Assembly: GCA_963742725.1 (NCBI GenBank)
Contig: CAVUMX010000004.1
Span: 434,001-498,000, forward strand
Reading direction: 5' to 3'
DNA from: CAVVAL01 sp963742725
GTDB taxonomy: Bacteria; Actinomycetota; Actinomycetes; Mycobacteriales; Cryptosporangiaceae
Length of the DNA: 64,000 nucleotides
Below are positions 9,912 through 17,000 of this stretch, one piece after another. The notes beneath the pieces are model-generated. The model worked only from the letters and a program-made list of their open reading frames with translations, was not told where the DNA came from and did no database searches. Every line of letters starts with the position of its first letter. Position 1 is the stretch's first letter. The translations under genes and the position numbers were made by a program.

Positions 9912-11173
9912 CCGACCGACTCGCGTCGCTGCGCCGCGCGGTCGAGGCGAGCCCGGACGACGCCATGCTCCGGCTCATCCTCGCCGAGTCGCTGACGGCG
10001 GCCGGCCACCGGGACGAGGCCCTGGGTCACTACGAGACGCTGCTCCAGCGCGGTGCGGTGCCGCCGGAGTCGCTCGTGACCGTCGGCGAACTCGCCGGTG
10101 ACGCCGCGCGGCTGGACCTCGTCCGCGGCTGCCTCGAAGCGGCACGGCAGGCCGGCGTCGTGGACGGCGTGAGCCGGCTCCAGGAACTCGTCGACCGGAT
10201 GCTGGACGCGCGCGGGCTGGTGAAGGTCCGCGCCGACGGGCCCGGCGACCCGGCGCAGGTGGACGCCCGCGTCGAGGAGACGGTGACGTTCGAGCAGGTC
10301 GGCGGCATGGACGAGATCAAGCGGGTCATCCACCGCATGATCATCCTGCCGCTGTCCCGGCCCGAGCTGTACGCGAAGTACGGGCGCCGTGCCGGCGGGG
10401 GCGTGCTCCTGTACGGGCCGCCCGGATGCGGCAAGACGCTGCTGGCGCGGGCCACGGCCGGCGAGTGCCGGTTGCCGTTCGTCAACGTCCGGATCGAGGA
10501 CGTCGTCGACCCGTACCAGGGCGTCTCGGAACGGAACCTGCACCTGGCGTTCGAGACCGCGCGGGCACAGTCCCCCTGCGTGCTGTTCCTGGACGAACTC
10601 GACGCGCTGGCGTTCGCACGGCACAAGCATCACGGTTCGGACGCCCGTCGCCTCGTCGACGTGCTCCTCCAGGAACTCGACGCGATCGGCTCGGACAACG
10701 ACGGCGTGCTCGTCCTCGCGGCCACCAACGCGCCGTGGGACGTCGACGAGGCCGTCCAGCGCCCTGGCCGGTTCGACCGCACGATCTTCGTGCCGCCGCC
10801 GGACGACGCGGCCCGCGCGGACATCGCCGGGGTGCTGCTGCACGACGTCCCCACCACGGGCGTCGACGCCGGCCGGCTCGCCGGGCTGACCCCGCTGTTC
10901 AGCGGCGCCGACCTGAGCGCGGTCGTGCAGCGCGCCGTGGACGAGGTCATCGAGGAGGCGCTGCGCACCGGCACCGAACCGCCGGTGACGATGGCGCACC
11001 TGGAGCGCGCTGTCAGCCAGGTCCGCCCGTCCACCCTGGACTGGCTGCACCGTGCACAGGCGTACGTCGAGTTCGCCAATCAGGCCGAGCGGTACGTCGA
11101 CGTGGACACGTATCTGCGTACCAAGGAGGTCCGCCGCCGCCTTAAGAGTGCGGGCCCTCCGCCCCGCGCCTGA
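9908..11173 (+). CDS. AAA+ ATPase (Cdc48/FtsH-like single ring) with N-terminal TPR-like segment
   Basis: 421 residues from ATG 9908. An N-terminal helical repeat segment (1-110) precedes one AAA module: Walker A GPPGCGKTLLARA (about 170), Walker B VLFLDELDALAF (about 226), sensor 1 LAATNAPWDVDEA and an arginine-finger region RPGRFDRTIF. The module resembles Cdc48/ATAD1-type remodelling ATPases, which unfold or extract proteins. No protease domain is attached. It ends a three-gene overlapping set with two membrane proteins, so a membrane-linked protein-remodelling role is likely. The intended substrate is unknown. Confidence 0.8.
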   Translation: MTDRLASLRRAVEASPDDAMLRLILAESLTAAGHRDEALGHYETLLQRGAVPPESLVTVGELAGDAARLDLVRGCLEAARQAGVVDGVSRLQELVDRMLDARGLVKVRADGPGDPAQVDARVEETVTFEQVGGMDEIKRVIHRMIILPLSRPELYAKYGRRAGGGVLLYGPPGCGKTLLARATAGECRLPFVNVRIEDVVDPYQGVSERNLHLAFETARAQSPCVLFLDELDALAFARHKHHGSDARRLVDVLLQELDAIGSDNDGVLVLAATNAPWDVDEAVQRPGRFDRTIFVPPPDDAARADIAGVLLHDVPTTGVDAGRLAGLTPLFSGADLSAVVQRAVDEVIEEALRTGTEPPVTMAHLERAVSQVRPSTLDWLHRAQAYVEFANQAERYVDVDTYLRTKEVRRRLKSAGPPPRA

Positions 11174-11225
11174 CTGCCCGGGCCGCTGCACGTCACTGGC
11201 CGAGCGACGGTGTGTCTTTTCTGAG

Positions 11226-11263
11226 CCTGACAAATCTCGGTAGGCACACCGAGATTTGTCAGG
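11226..11263. terminator. Bidirectional hairpin terminator between convergent genes
   Basis: A perfect 16-base inverted repeat (CCTGACAAATCTCGGT and its complement) with loop AGGCAC. It is flanked by TTTT upstream and AAAA downstream and lies between the AAA+ ATPase stop and the pucR stop, so it can end transcription from both sides. Confidence 0.8.
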
Positions 11264-11345
11264 TTCTGAAAACAGACCTTGCCAGTCGCAGCCACGAGCC
11301 GGCGACGCGTGAGCTGGGTGACTTCGGCCCCTGGGTCACCGGCGG

Positions 11346-12851
11346 TTACTGGAGTTGCAGGGCGAGGAACAGGTCGACGCGGTCGGAGAGGGTGGACAGG
11401 TCGCGGCCGGTGAGTTGCTCGATCCGCGCGATCCGGTACCGCAGCGTGTTCACGTGGACGTGCAGCAGCTCGGCGCACCGGGCCCACGATCCTGAGCAGT
11501 CGAGGAACGTCCGCAGGGTCGGGACCAGGTCGGACCGGTGCTGTCGGTCGTAGTCGAGCACGGGCCCGAGCACGCGGTCGCGGAACGTGCGGCGCAGATC
11601 GTCCGGGATGCCGGCGAGCAGCAGCAGGTGTGACGACAGCTCGTCGTCGCCCACCACCACGACCCGACCCGGCCGTAGCGCCGCGAGCTGCAGGCCGTAC
11701 CGCGCCTCGTCCACGGCGCCGCGCAGCCCGCGCACCCCGGCGGCGACGCCGCTCACGCCGATCGCGAGCCGGCCGTCCCGGATCCCCGGCTCCAGCACGG
11801 CGACCGCGCACCGCAGCCCGTCCACCAGGTCCGCCCCCCGGCTGACCGGCACCAGCGCCGCCGCTCCGGCATCGGCGTCCGCCACGACGGCAGCAGCGCT
11901 CACGGCGTCCGGCGCCACTTGGCGGAGGGCTTCCTCCAGGACGGTGGCGGCGCAGCCGTCGGGTGCGGTGGCGATGACGACCTGGCACGACGTGTCCGGT
12001 CCGAGTCCGCACGCGCGCAGCTGCGGCAGGAAGTCGGCCGTTTCGGCGCCGCCGAGGACGAGCGTGATCAGGTCGGCGGCGAGCGGGTGGCGCTGTTGCC
12101 GGGCGAGCTGTTCGCGTTCGGTGCGGACTACCGCCACGAGCTCGTCGACGAGCCGCTGCCGTTCGGGCGCCCATCCGGCGGCGTCGCTCTCGACCACGAC
12201 GCACCAGTCGGCGATCCGGGCCGTCCCGCTGACGGGCAGGACGGTGTGGCCGTCATGGACGGCCGGTAGCCGGTCGGCGCCGAGGAACGCGCCGGCGATG
12301 TCCGCCGCGTTCTCCAGCGAACGGGTCCCGGCGACGACCCGCCCGGCCGGCGTGATGACCCAGCTCGCGAGCCCGAGGTCACGGGAGACGAGATCGAGGA
12401 CGGTGCCCAGCCCGGCCTCGTTGCCGCCCGCGAGGATCCGCCGGTGCCGGTCCAGGACGGTCGTCAGGTCGCCGGCCCGCTGCGCGGACACCCGCCGCAC
12501 GACGGCCTCGGTGAGCGTCGCGAAGGCCACGTCGATCGGCACCTCGAACAGGGGAACGCCGTGGCGGCGGCACGCCTCCACCAGGTCGGGCGGCACCGTG
12601 CCGAGCGCCGCGTCGCCCGCCGCGAGCCCGGACACCCCGGCGGCGGCGAGCGCGGCGACGAACGTCTCGGAGTCCTTGGGTTTGCGCCGCCAGATGAGGC
12701 CGGTGAGGACGAGTTCGCCGCCGGCGAGGTACCGGCTGGGGTCGAGCATGTCGGTGGTGACGACCCAGCGGATCGGCCGGTCGAGGCCTTCGTCACCGGT
12801 GAGCAGGGTCAGTCGCAGGTCGGTGAGGTCGAGGAGGTTGTGGAGTCGCAC
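11346..12851 (-). CDS. pucR: PucR-family transcriptional regulator of purine catabolism
   Basis: 501 residues from GTG 12851, preceded by GGGAGGGGG. The N-terminal PucR domain (RLTLLTGDEGLDRPIRWV, then a Gly-rich SGLAAG segment) is followed by a GGDEF-like middle region and a C-terminal PucR/CdaR helix-turn-helix (LLHVHVNTLRYRIARIEQLT) at about 455-475. In bacilli and actinomycetes such regulators control urate and allantoin genes in response to pathway intermediates. It is divergent from the urate oxidase operon, with 126 bases between the starts containing a perfect palindrome, so it very likely controls that operon and itself. Confidence 0.9.
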   Translation of the reverse strand: MRLHNLLDLTDLRLTLLTGDEGLDRPIRWVVTTDMLDPSRYLAGGELVLTGLIWRRKPKDSETFVAALAAAGVSGLAAGDAALGTVPPDLVEACRRHGVPLFEVPIDVAFATLTEAVVRRVSAQRAGDLTTVLDRHRRILAGGNEAGLGTVLDLVSRDLGLASWVITPAGRVVAGTRSLENAADIAGAFLGADRLPAVHDGHTVLPVSGTARIADWCVVVESDAAGWAPERQRLVDELVAVVRTEREQLARQQRHPLAADLITLVLGGAETADFLPQLRACGLGPDTSCQVVIATAPDGCAATVLEEALRQVAPDAVSAAAVVADADAGAAALVPVSRGADLVDGLRCAVAVLEPGIRDGRLAIGVSGVAAGVRGLRGAVDEARYGLQLAALRPGRVVVVGDDELSSHLLLLAGIPDDLRRTFRDRVLGPVLDYDRQHRSDLVPTLRTFLDCSGSWARCAELLHVHVNTLRYRIARIEQLTGRDLSTLSDRVDLFLALQLQ

Positions 12852-12882
12852 GGCGGAGCCCCCTCCCGTGACAACGATCTCT

Positions 12883-12898
12883 TTGGAGGATCCTCCAA
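12883..12898. promoter_or_regulatory. Perfect 16-base palindrome, likely operator of the pucR/uricase divergent promoters
   Basis: TTGGAGGATCCTCCAA is a perfect palindrome located 32 bases upstream of the pucR start and about 80 bases upstream of the uricase start. Its symmetry and location fit a dimeric regulator binding site. The regulator may be PucR or a second factor; no copy was noticed elsewhere in the purine genes. Confidence 0.6.
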
Positions 12899-12977
12899 TA
12901 TCTCGCTGCTCGCCAGGGGTCCTTTTCGGCGGCGCCGCCGCTAGTCACAGCAGCACCTGGAGCTTCGAATAGACGGC

Positions 12978-14330
12978 ATGGACCGGCTTGAGCGCTTCAA
13001 CACCGCGGACGAGGACGTCGCCGTGGCGGACCTGCTCGCCTGCAACGCGTCCCGGCGGTGGGCGAGGCTGGTGGCCGGCGGCCGCCCGTACCGGACGGTC
13101 GACGAGCTGATCGAGGCGTCCGGGCACATCCTCACGTCGCTGGGCTGGGAGGACGTCGCCGAGGCGCTGGACGCGCATCCCCGGATCGGGGAGCGGGCGG
13201 CCGGCAGCGGCCAGGAGTCGACCTGGTCGCGCCGGGAGCAGTCCGGCGCCAGGGCGGCGAGCCCCGAGGTGGCGCGCGCCCTCGCGGAGGGGAACCGGGC
13301 GTACGAGGAGCGGTTCGGCCACGTCTTCCTCATCTGCGCGACCGGGCTGACGGCCGACGAGATGCTGGCGGACGTCACCCGCCGGCTCACCCACGACGCC
13401 GCCACCGAGCGGACGGTCACCGGCCAGGAGCTGGCCAAGATCACCGCGCTGCGCCTCGGCAAGCTCATGGCGGCGGGCATCTCGCTCGCGACGAACTCGT
13501 ACGGCAAGTCGGAGGTGCGGCTGGTCCGGGTCGCGCGCGACGGTGCCCGGCACGACATCACCGACCTGAACGTGAGCGTCGCGCTCGCGGGCGACCTCGA
13601 CGCCACCCACCTGACCGGCGACAACGCCGACGTCCTGCCGACCGATACGCAGAAGAACACGGTGTACGCGTTCGCGCGGGAGTACGGCGTGGGCGAGGTG
13701 GAGGAGTTCGGGCTGCGGCTCGCCCGGCACTTCGTCGACGCGCATCCGTCGATCCGGCGGGCGCGCGTGCAGCTGGAGCAGTACGACTGGGGACGGGTCG
13801 GCGACCACTCGTTCGCGCGCGGCAGTGCCGAGATCCGGACGGCCACGGCCACCTACAACGGGTCGACCGCCGCGGTCGTCTCCGGACTGACCGGCCTCAC
13901 GTTGCTGAACTCGACGGCGTCCGAGTTCAAGGGCTTCCGCAAGGACGCGTACACGACGCTGCCCGAGACCGGCGACCGGATCCTCGCCACGGACGTCACC
14001 GCACGCTGGCGGCACACCGGCACCGACGCGGACTTCGACAAGTCGTTCGCGGAGACGCGCCGGCACCTGATCGAGGCGTTTGCCGGCACGTACAGCCGCT
14101 CGTTGCAGCAGACCCTGTACGCGATGGGCACGCGGATCCTGGAGCAGCGCGCCGAGCTGTGCGAGGTACGGCTGTCGCTGCCGAACCGGCACCACCTGCT
14201 GGTGGACCTGTCACCGTTCGCGCTGGACAACCACAACGAGGTGTTCCACGCCGCCGACCGCCCGTACGGGCTGATCGAGGGAACGCTCGTGCGGGACGGC
14301 GCGCCCGAGCCCGGCCTGGCGTGGTGGTGA
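12978..14330 (+). CDS. pucL: Bifunctional OHCU decarboxylase / urate oxidase fusion
   Basis: 450 residues. Residues 1-165 are an OHCU decarboxylase (UraD) domain with its catalytic-type segment DAHPRIGERA and the SRREQSGA loop. Residues 170-450 are a complete urate oxidase with ATNSYGKSEVRLV, the catalytic TDTQKNTVYAFARE strand and the NSTASEFKGF block. One chain therefore performs the first and third steps from urate to S-allantoin, while the middle step (UraH) is encoded at 5549. The same fusion order is known for Bacillus PucL. First gene of the seven-gene operon; its TGA overlaps the next ATG. Confidence 0.95.
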   Translation: MDRLERFNTADEDVAVADLLACNASRRWARLVAGGRPYRTVDELIEASGHILTSLGWEDVAEALDAHPRIGERAAGSGQESTWSRREQSGARAASPEVARALAEGNRAYEERFGHVFLICATGLTADEMLADVTRRLTHDAATERTVTGQELAKITALRLGKLMAAGISLATNSYGKSEVRLVRVARDGARHDITDLNVSVALAGDLDATHLTGDNADVLPTDTQKNTVYAFAREYGVGEVEEFGLRLARHFVDAHPSIRRARVQLEQYDWGRVGDHSFARGSAEIRTATATYNGSTAAVVSGLTGLTLLNSTASEFKGFRKDAYTTLPETGDRILATDVTARWRHTGTDADFDKSFAETRRHLIEAFAGTYSRSLQQTLYAMGTRILEQRAELCEVRLSLPNRHHLLVDLSPFALDNHNEVFHAADRPYGLIEGTLVRDGAPEPGLAWW

Positions 14331-15190
14331 TGGCGATGGAGTTCATCCGGCCGCGGACCTGGGACGACGCGCTCGCCGCGAAGGCCGGGCAGCCCGACGC
14401 CGTCCCGGTCGCCGGCGGTACGGACGTGATGGTCGAACTGAACTTCGACAAACGCCGCCCGCCCGCGCTCCTCGATCTCACCCGCATCCCGGACCTGACC
14501 GAGTGGGGCTCGGAGAACGGCCAGGTACGCATCGGCGCGGGCGTGACGTACGCGCAGGTCATCGATCATCTCGGCTGGGCGGTGCCGGGGCTGTCCATGG
14601 CCGCGCGGACGGTGGGCTCGCCGCAGATCCGCAACCGCGGCACGATCGCCGGCAACCTCGGCGCCGCGTCGCCCGCCGGTGACGCGCACCCGCCGCTGCT
14701 CGCCAGCGGGGCGGCCGTCGAGGTCGAGTCGGTGCGGGGCAGGCGGACGATCCCCGTCCGGGAGTTCTTCGTCGGGGTGAAGCGCAACGCGCTGGCGCCG
14801 GACGAGTTGATCCGCGCGGTGCTGGTCGAGCCGGCGCGCGGACCGCAGCAGTTCGCGAAGATCGGTACGCGCAACGCGATGGTGATCGCCGTCTGCTCGT
14901 TCGGTCTCGCGCTGGACCGCACCAACCAGACCGCCGGTACCGGCATCGGCTCGGCGGCGCCGACGCCGCGCCGGGCGCCCGAGGCCGAGCAGTTCCTGGC
15001 GGAAGAACTGCCCTGGTCGTCCGGCCGGCCCCTGCACACGGTCCTCGCCACCGAGTTCGGGAACAGGGTGGCGCAGGCCGCCGATCCGATCGACGACGTC
15101 CGGGGCAGCGCGGCGTACCGCCGCCACGCCCTGTCCGTCCTGGCCCGCCGCACGCTGACCTGGGCGTGGGCACAGTACGTGCGCGAATAG
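14330..15190 (+). CDS. Xanthine dehydrogenase FAD-binding subunit
   Basis: 286 residues from ATG 14330 (a second ATG six bases on is possible). The CO/xanthine dehydrogenase FAD domain is shown by VPVAGGTDVMVELNF, which binds the FAD phosphates, and GSPQIRNRGTIAGNLGAASPAGD. The subunit passes electrons from the iron-sulfur protein to NAD. The stop of the uricase fusion overlaps its start (TGATG). The 2Fe-2S subunit begins 20 bases after its stop. Confidence 0.93.
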   Translation: MAMEFIRPRTWDDALAAKAGQPDAVPVAGGTDVMVELNFDKRRPPALLDLTRIPDLTEWGSENGQVRIGAGVTYAQVIDHLGWAVPGLSMAARTVGSPQIRNRGTIAGNLGAASPAGDAHPPLLASGAAVEVESVRGRRTIPVREFFVGVKRNALAPDELIRAVLVEPARGPQQFAKIGTRNAMVIAVCSFGLALDRTNQTAGTGIGSAAPTPRRAPEAEQFLAEELPWSSGRPLHTVLATEFGNRVAQAADPIDDVRGSAAYRRHALSVLARRTLTWAWAQYVRE

Positions 15191-15210
15191 GCAGTACGGA
15201 CGGAGTAGCG

Positions 15211-15678
15211 ATGCGCGTGACGGTGACGATCAACGGCGAGCAGCAGCAGGCCGATGACGTGTGGGAGGGCGAGAGCCTGCTCTACGTGCTGCGCGAACGG
15301 CTCGGCCTACCCGGTGCGAAGAACGCGTGCGAGCAGGGCGAATGCGGTTCGTGCACGGTCTACCTGGACGGGCTGCCGGTGTGCGCGTGCCTGGTCGCCG
15401 CCGGTCAGGTCGAGGGGCGCGAGATCGTCACGGTGGAGGGGCTGGCCGGGCACGACGAGCTGGATCCCGTCCAGGAGGCTTTCGTCGAGGCCGGCGCGGT
15501 CCAATGTGGATTCTGTACGCCGGGGCTGGTCGTGACCGTGCACGATCTGCTCGCGCGCACCGCCCAGCCGTCCGATGCCGAGATCCGCGAAGCGCTCGCC
15601 GGCAACCTGTGCCGCTGCACCGGGTACGAGAAGATCCTGGACGCCGTCCACCTGGCCGCCTCGCGAGCCGCCTCATGA
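15211..15678 (+). CDS. Xanthine dehydrogenase 2Fe-2S subunit
   Basis: 155 residues from ATG 15211, with GGAG seven bases upstream; earlier in-frame GTG codons fall inside the FAD subunit gene. The N-terminal plant-type ferredoxin cluster is bound by Cys in NACEQGECGSC...C and the second cluster by QCGFCTPG and NLCRCTGY. It links the molybdopterin subunit to the FAD subunit. ATGA overlap with the deaminase gene. Confidence 0.94.
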   Translation: MRVTVTINGEQQQADDVWEGESLLYVLRERLGLPGAKNACEQGECGSCTVYLDGLPVCACLVAAGQVEGREIVTVEGLAGHDELDPVQEAFVEAGAVQCGFCTPGLVVTVHDLLARTAQPSDAEIREALAGNLCRCTGYEKILDAVHLAASRAAS

Positions 15679-17000
15679 TCGTCATCGAGGGCTGCGCCGT
15701 GGCGACCGTCAGCGGCGCCGAGTACGCGAGCGGGCACGTCGTCGTCGACGGCGAGTACATCGTCGCGGTCGGCGACGGCCCGGCACCCAACATCCCAGGC
15801 GCCCGGAGGATAGACGGCAGCGGCTGCCTCCTCACCCCCGGGCTGGTCAACACCCACCACCACCTGTACCAGTGGGCGACGCGCGGCCTCGCGCAGAACT
15901 CGACGCTGTTCGAGTGGCTGGTCGAGCTGTACCCGACGTGGGCACGGATCGACGGCGAGATCGTGGACGCCGCCGCGCGTGCCGGCCTGGGCTGGCTGGC
16001 CCTGTCCGGCTGCACCACCACCACCGATCACCACTACGTGTTCCCGCGCGGCGGCGACGACCTGCTCGGTGTCGAGATCGCGGCGGCCCGTGACCTGGGC
16101 ATCCGCTTCCATCCGTGCCGGGGGTCCATGGACCGCGGCCAGTCCCAGGGCGGTCTCCCGCCGGACGAGGTCGTCGAGGACCTGGACACGATCCTGGCCG
16201 CCACGTCCGAGGCGATCGACACGCACCACGACCCGGCGCCGAACGCGATGGTGCGGGTCGCCGTCGCGCCGTGCTCGCCGTTCTCGGTGTCGTCCGAGCT
16301 GATGACGGGCGCCGTCGAGCTGGCGCGCCGAAGGAACGTCCGGCTCCACACCCACCTCGCCGAGACCTTGGACGAGGACGACTTCTGCCGCGAGACGCAC
16401 GGCTGCACGCCCGCCGAGTACCTGGACGAGCTGGGCTGGCTCGGCAACGACGTCTGGCTCGCGCACGGCGTCCACCTGTCGGACGAGGCGGTGAAGCGCT
16501 TCGCCGTCACCGGCACCGGGGTGGCGCACTGCCCGAGCTCCAACGCGCGGCTCGGCGCCGGGATCGCGCCGATCACAGCGCTGGTCGAGGCGGGTGCGCC
16601 GGTCGGGCTCGGCGTGGACGGCCCGGCGTCGAACGAGGCCGGCATGCTCGTCGAGGAGCTGCGGCAGGCCCTGTACCTGGCGCGTCTCGCCGGCGGTCCG
16701 GCCGCGATGAACGCCCGGCAGGCCCTGAGCCTGGCCACGATCGGCGGCGCCCGCTGCCTCGGACGCGACGCGGAGCTGGGCTCGATCGAGGTCGGCAAGC
16801 TCGCCGACCTGGCCCTGTGGCGTCTCGACGGCATCGGCCACGCCGGTATCGCGGACCCTGTCGCCGCGCTGGTCCTCGGCCCGCCGGCGCCGCTCGCCCT
16901 GCTGACCGTCGGCGGCCGCCCGATCGTGGAGAACGGCCACCTCGCGACCGCGGACATCGACACCCTGGCCAGGAACGCCCGAACGGCGGCACGACGATGA
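15675..17000 (+). CDS. 8-oxoguanine deaminase-like amidohydrolase
   Basis: 441 residues from ATG 15675. A metal-dependent amidohydrolase of the cytosine/guanine deaminase group: metal ligands in VNTHHHLYQW, RLHTHLAE, LAHGVHLSD and the catalytic Asp in GLGVDGPASNE. A LVELYPTWARID segment resembles characterised 8-oxoguanine deaminases, which convert 8-oxoguanine to urate; guanine deaminase (to xanthine) is the alternative. Lying between xanthine dehydrogenase subunit genes and overlapping both neighbours by 4 bases, it feeds the same route. Confidence 0.88.
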   Translation: MIVIEGCAVATVSGAEYASGHVVVDGEYIVAVGDGPAPNIPGARRIDGSGCLLTPGLVNTHHHLYQWATRGLAQNSTLFEWLVELYPTWARIDGEIVDAAARAGLGWLALSGCTTTTDHHYVFPRGGDDLLGVEIAAARDLGIRFHPCRGSMDRGQSQGGLPPDEVVEDLDTILAATSEAIDTHHDPAPNAMVRVAVAPCSPFSVSSELMTGAVELARRRNVRLHTHLAETLDEDDFCRETHGCTPAEYLDELGWLGNDVWLAHGVHLSDEAVKRFAVTGTGVAHCPSSNARLGAGIAPITALVEAGAPVGLGVDGPASNEAGMLVEELRQALYLARLAGGPAAMNARQALSLATIGGARCLGRDAELGSIEVGKLADLALWRLDGIGHAGIADPVAALVLGPPAPLALLTVGGRPIVENGHLATADIDTLARNARTAARR

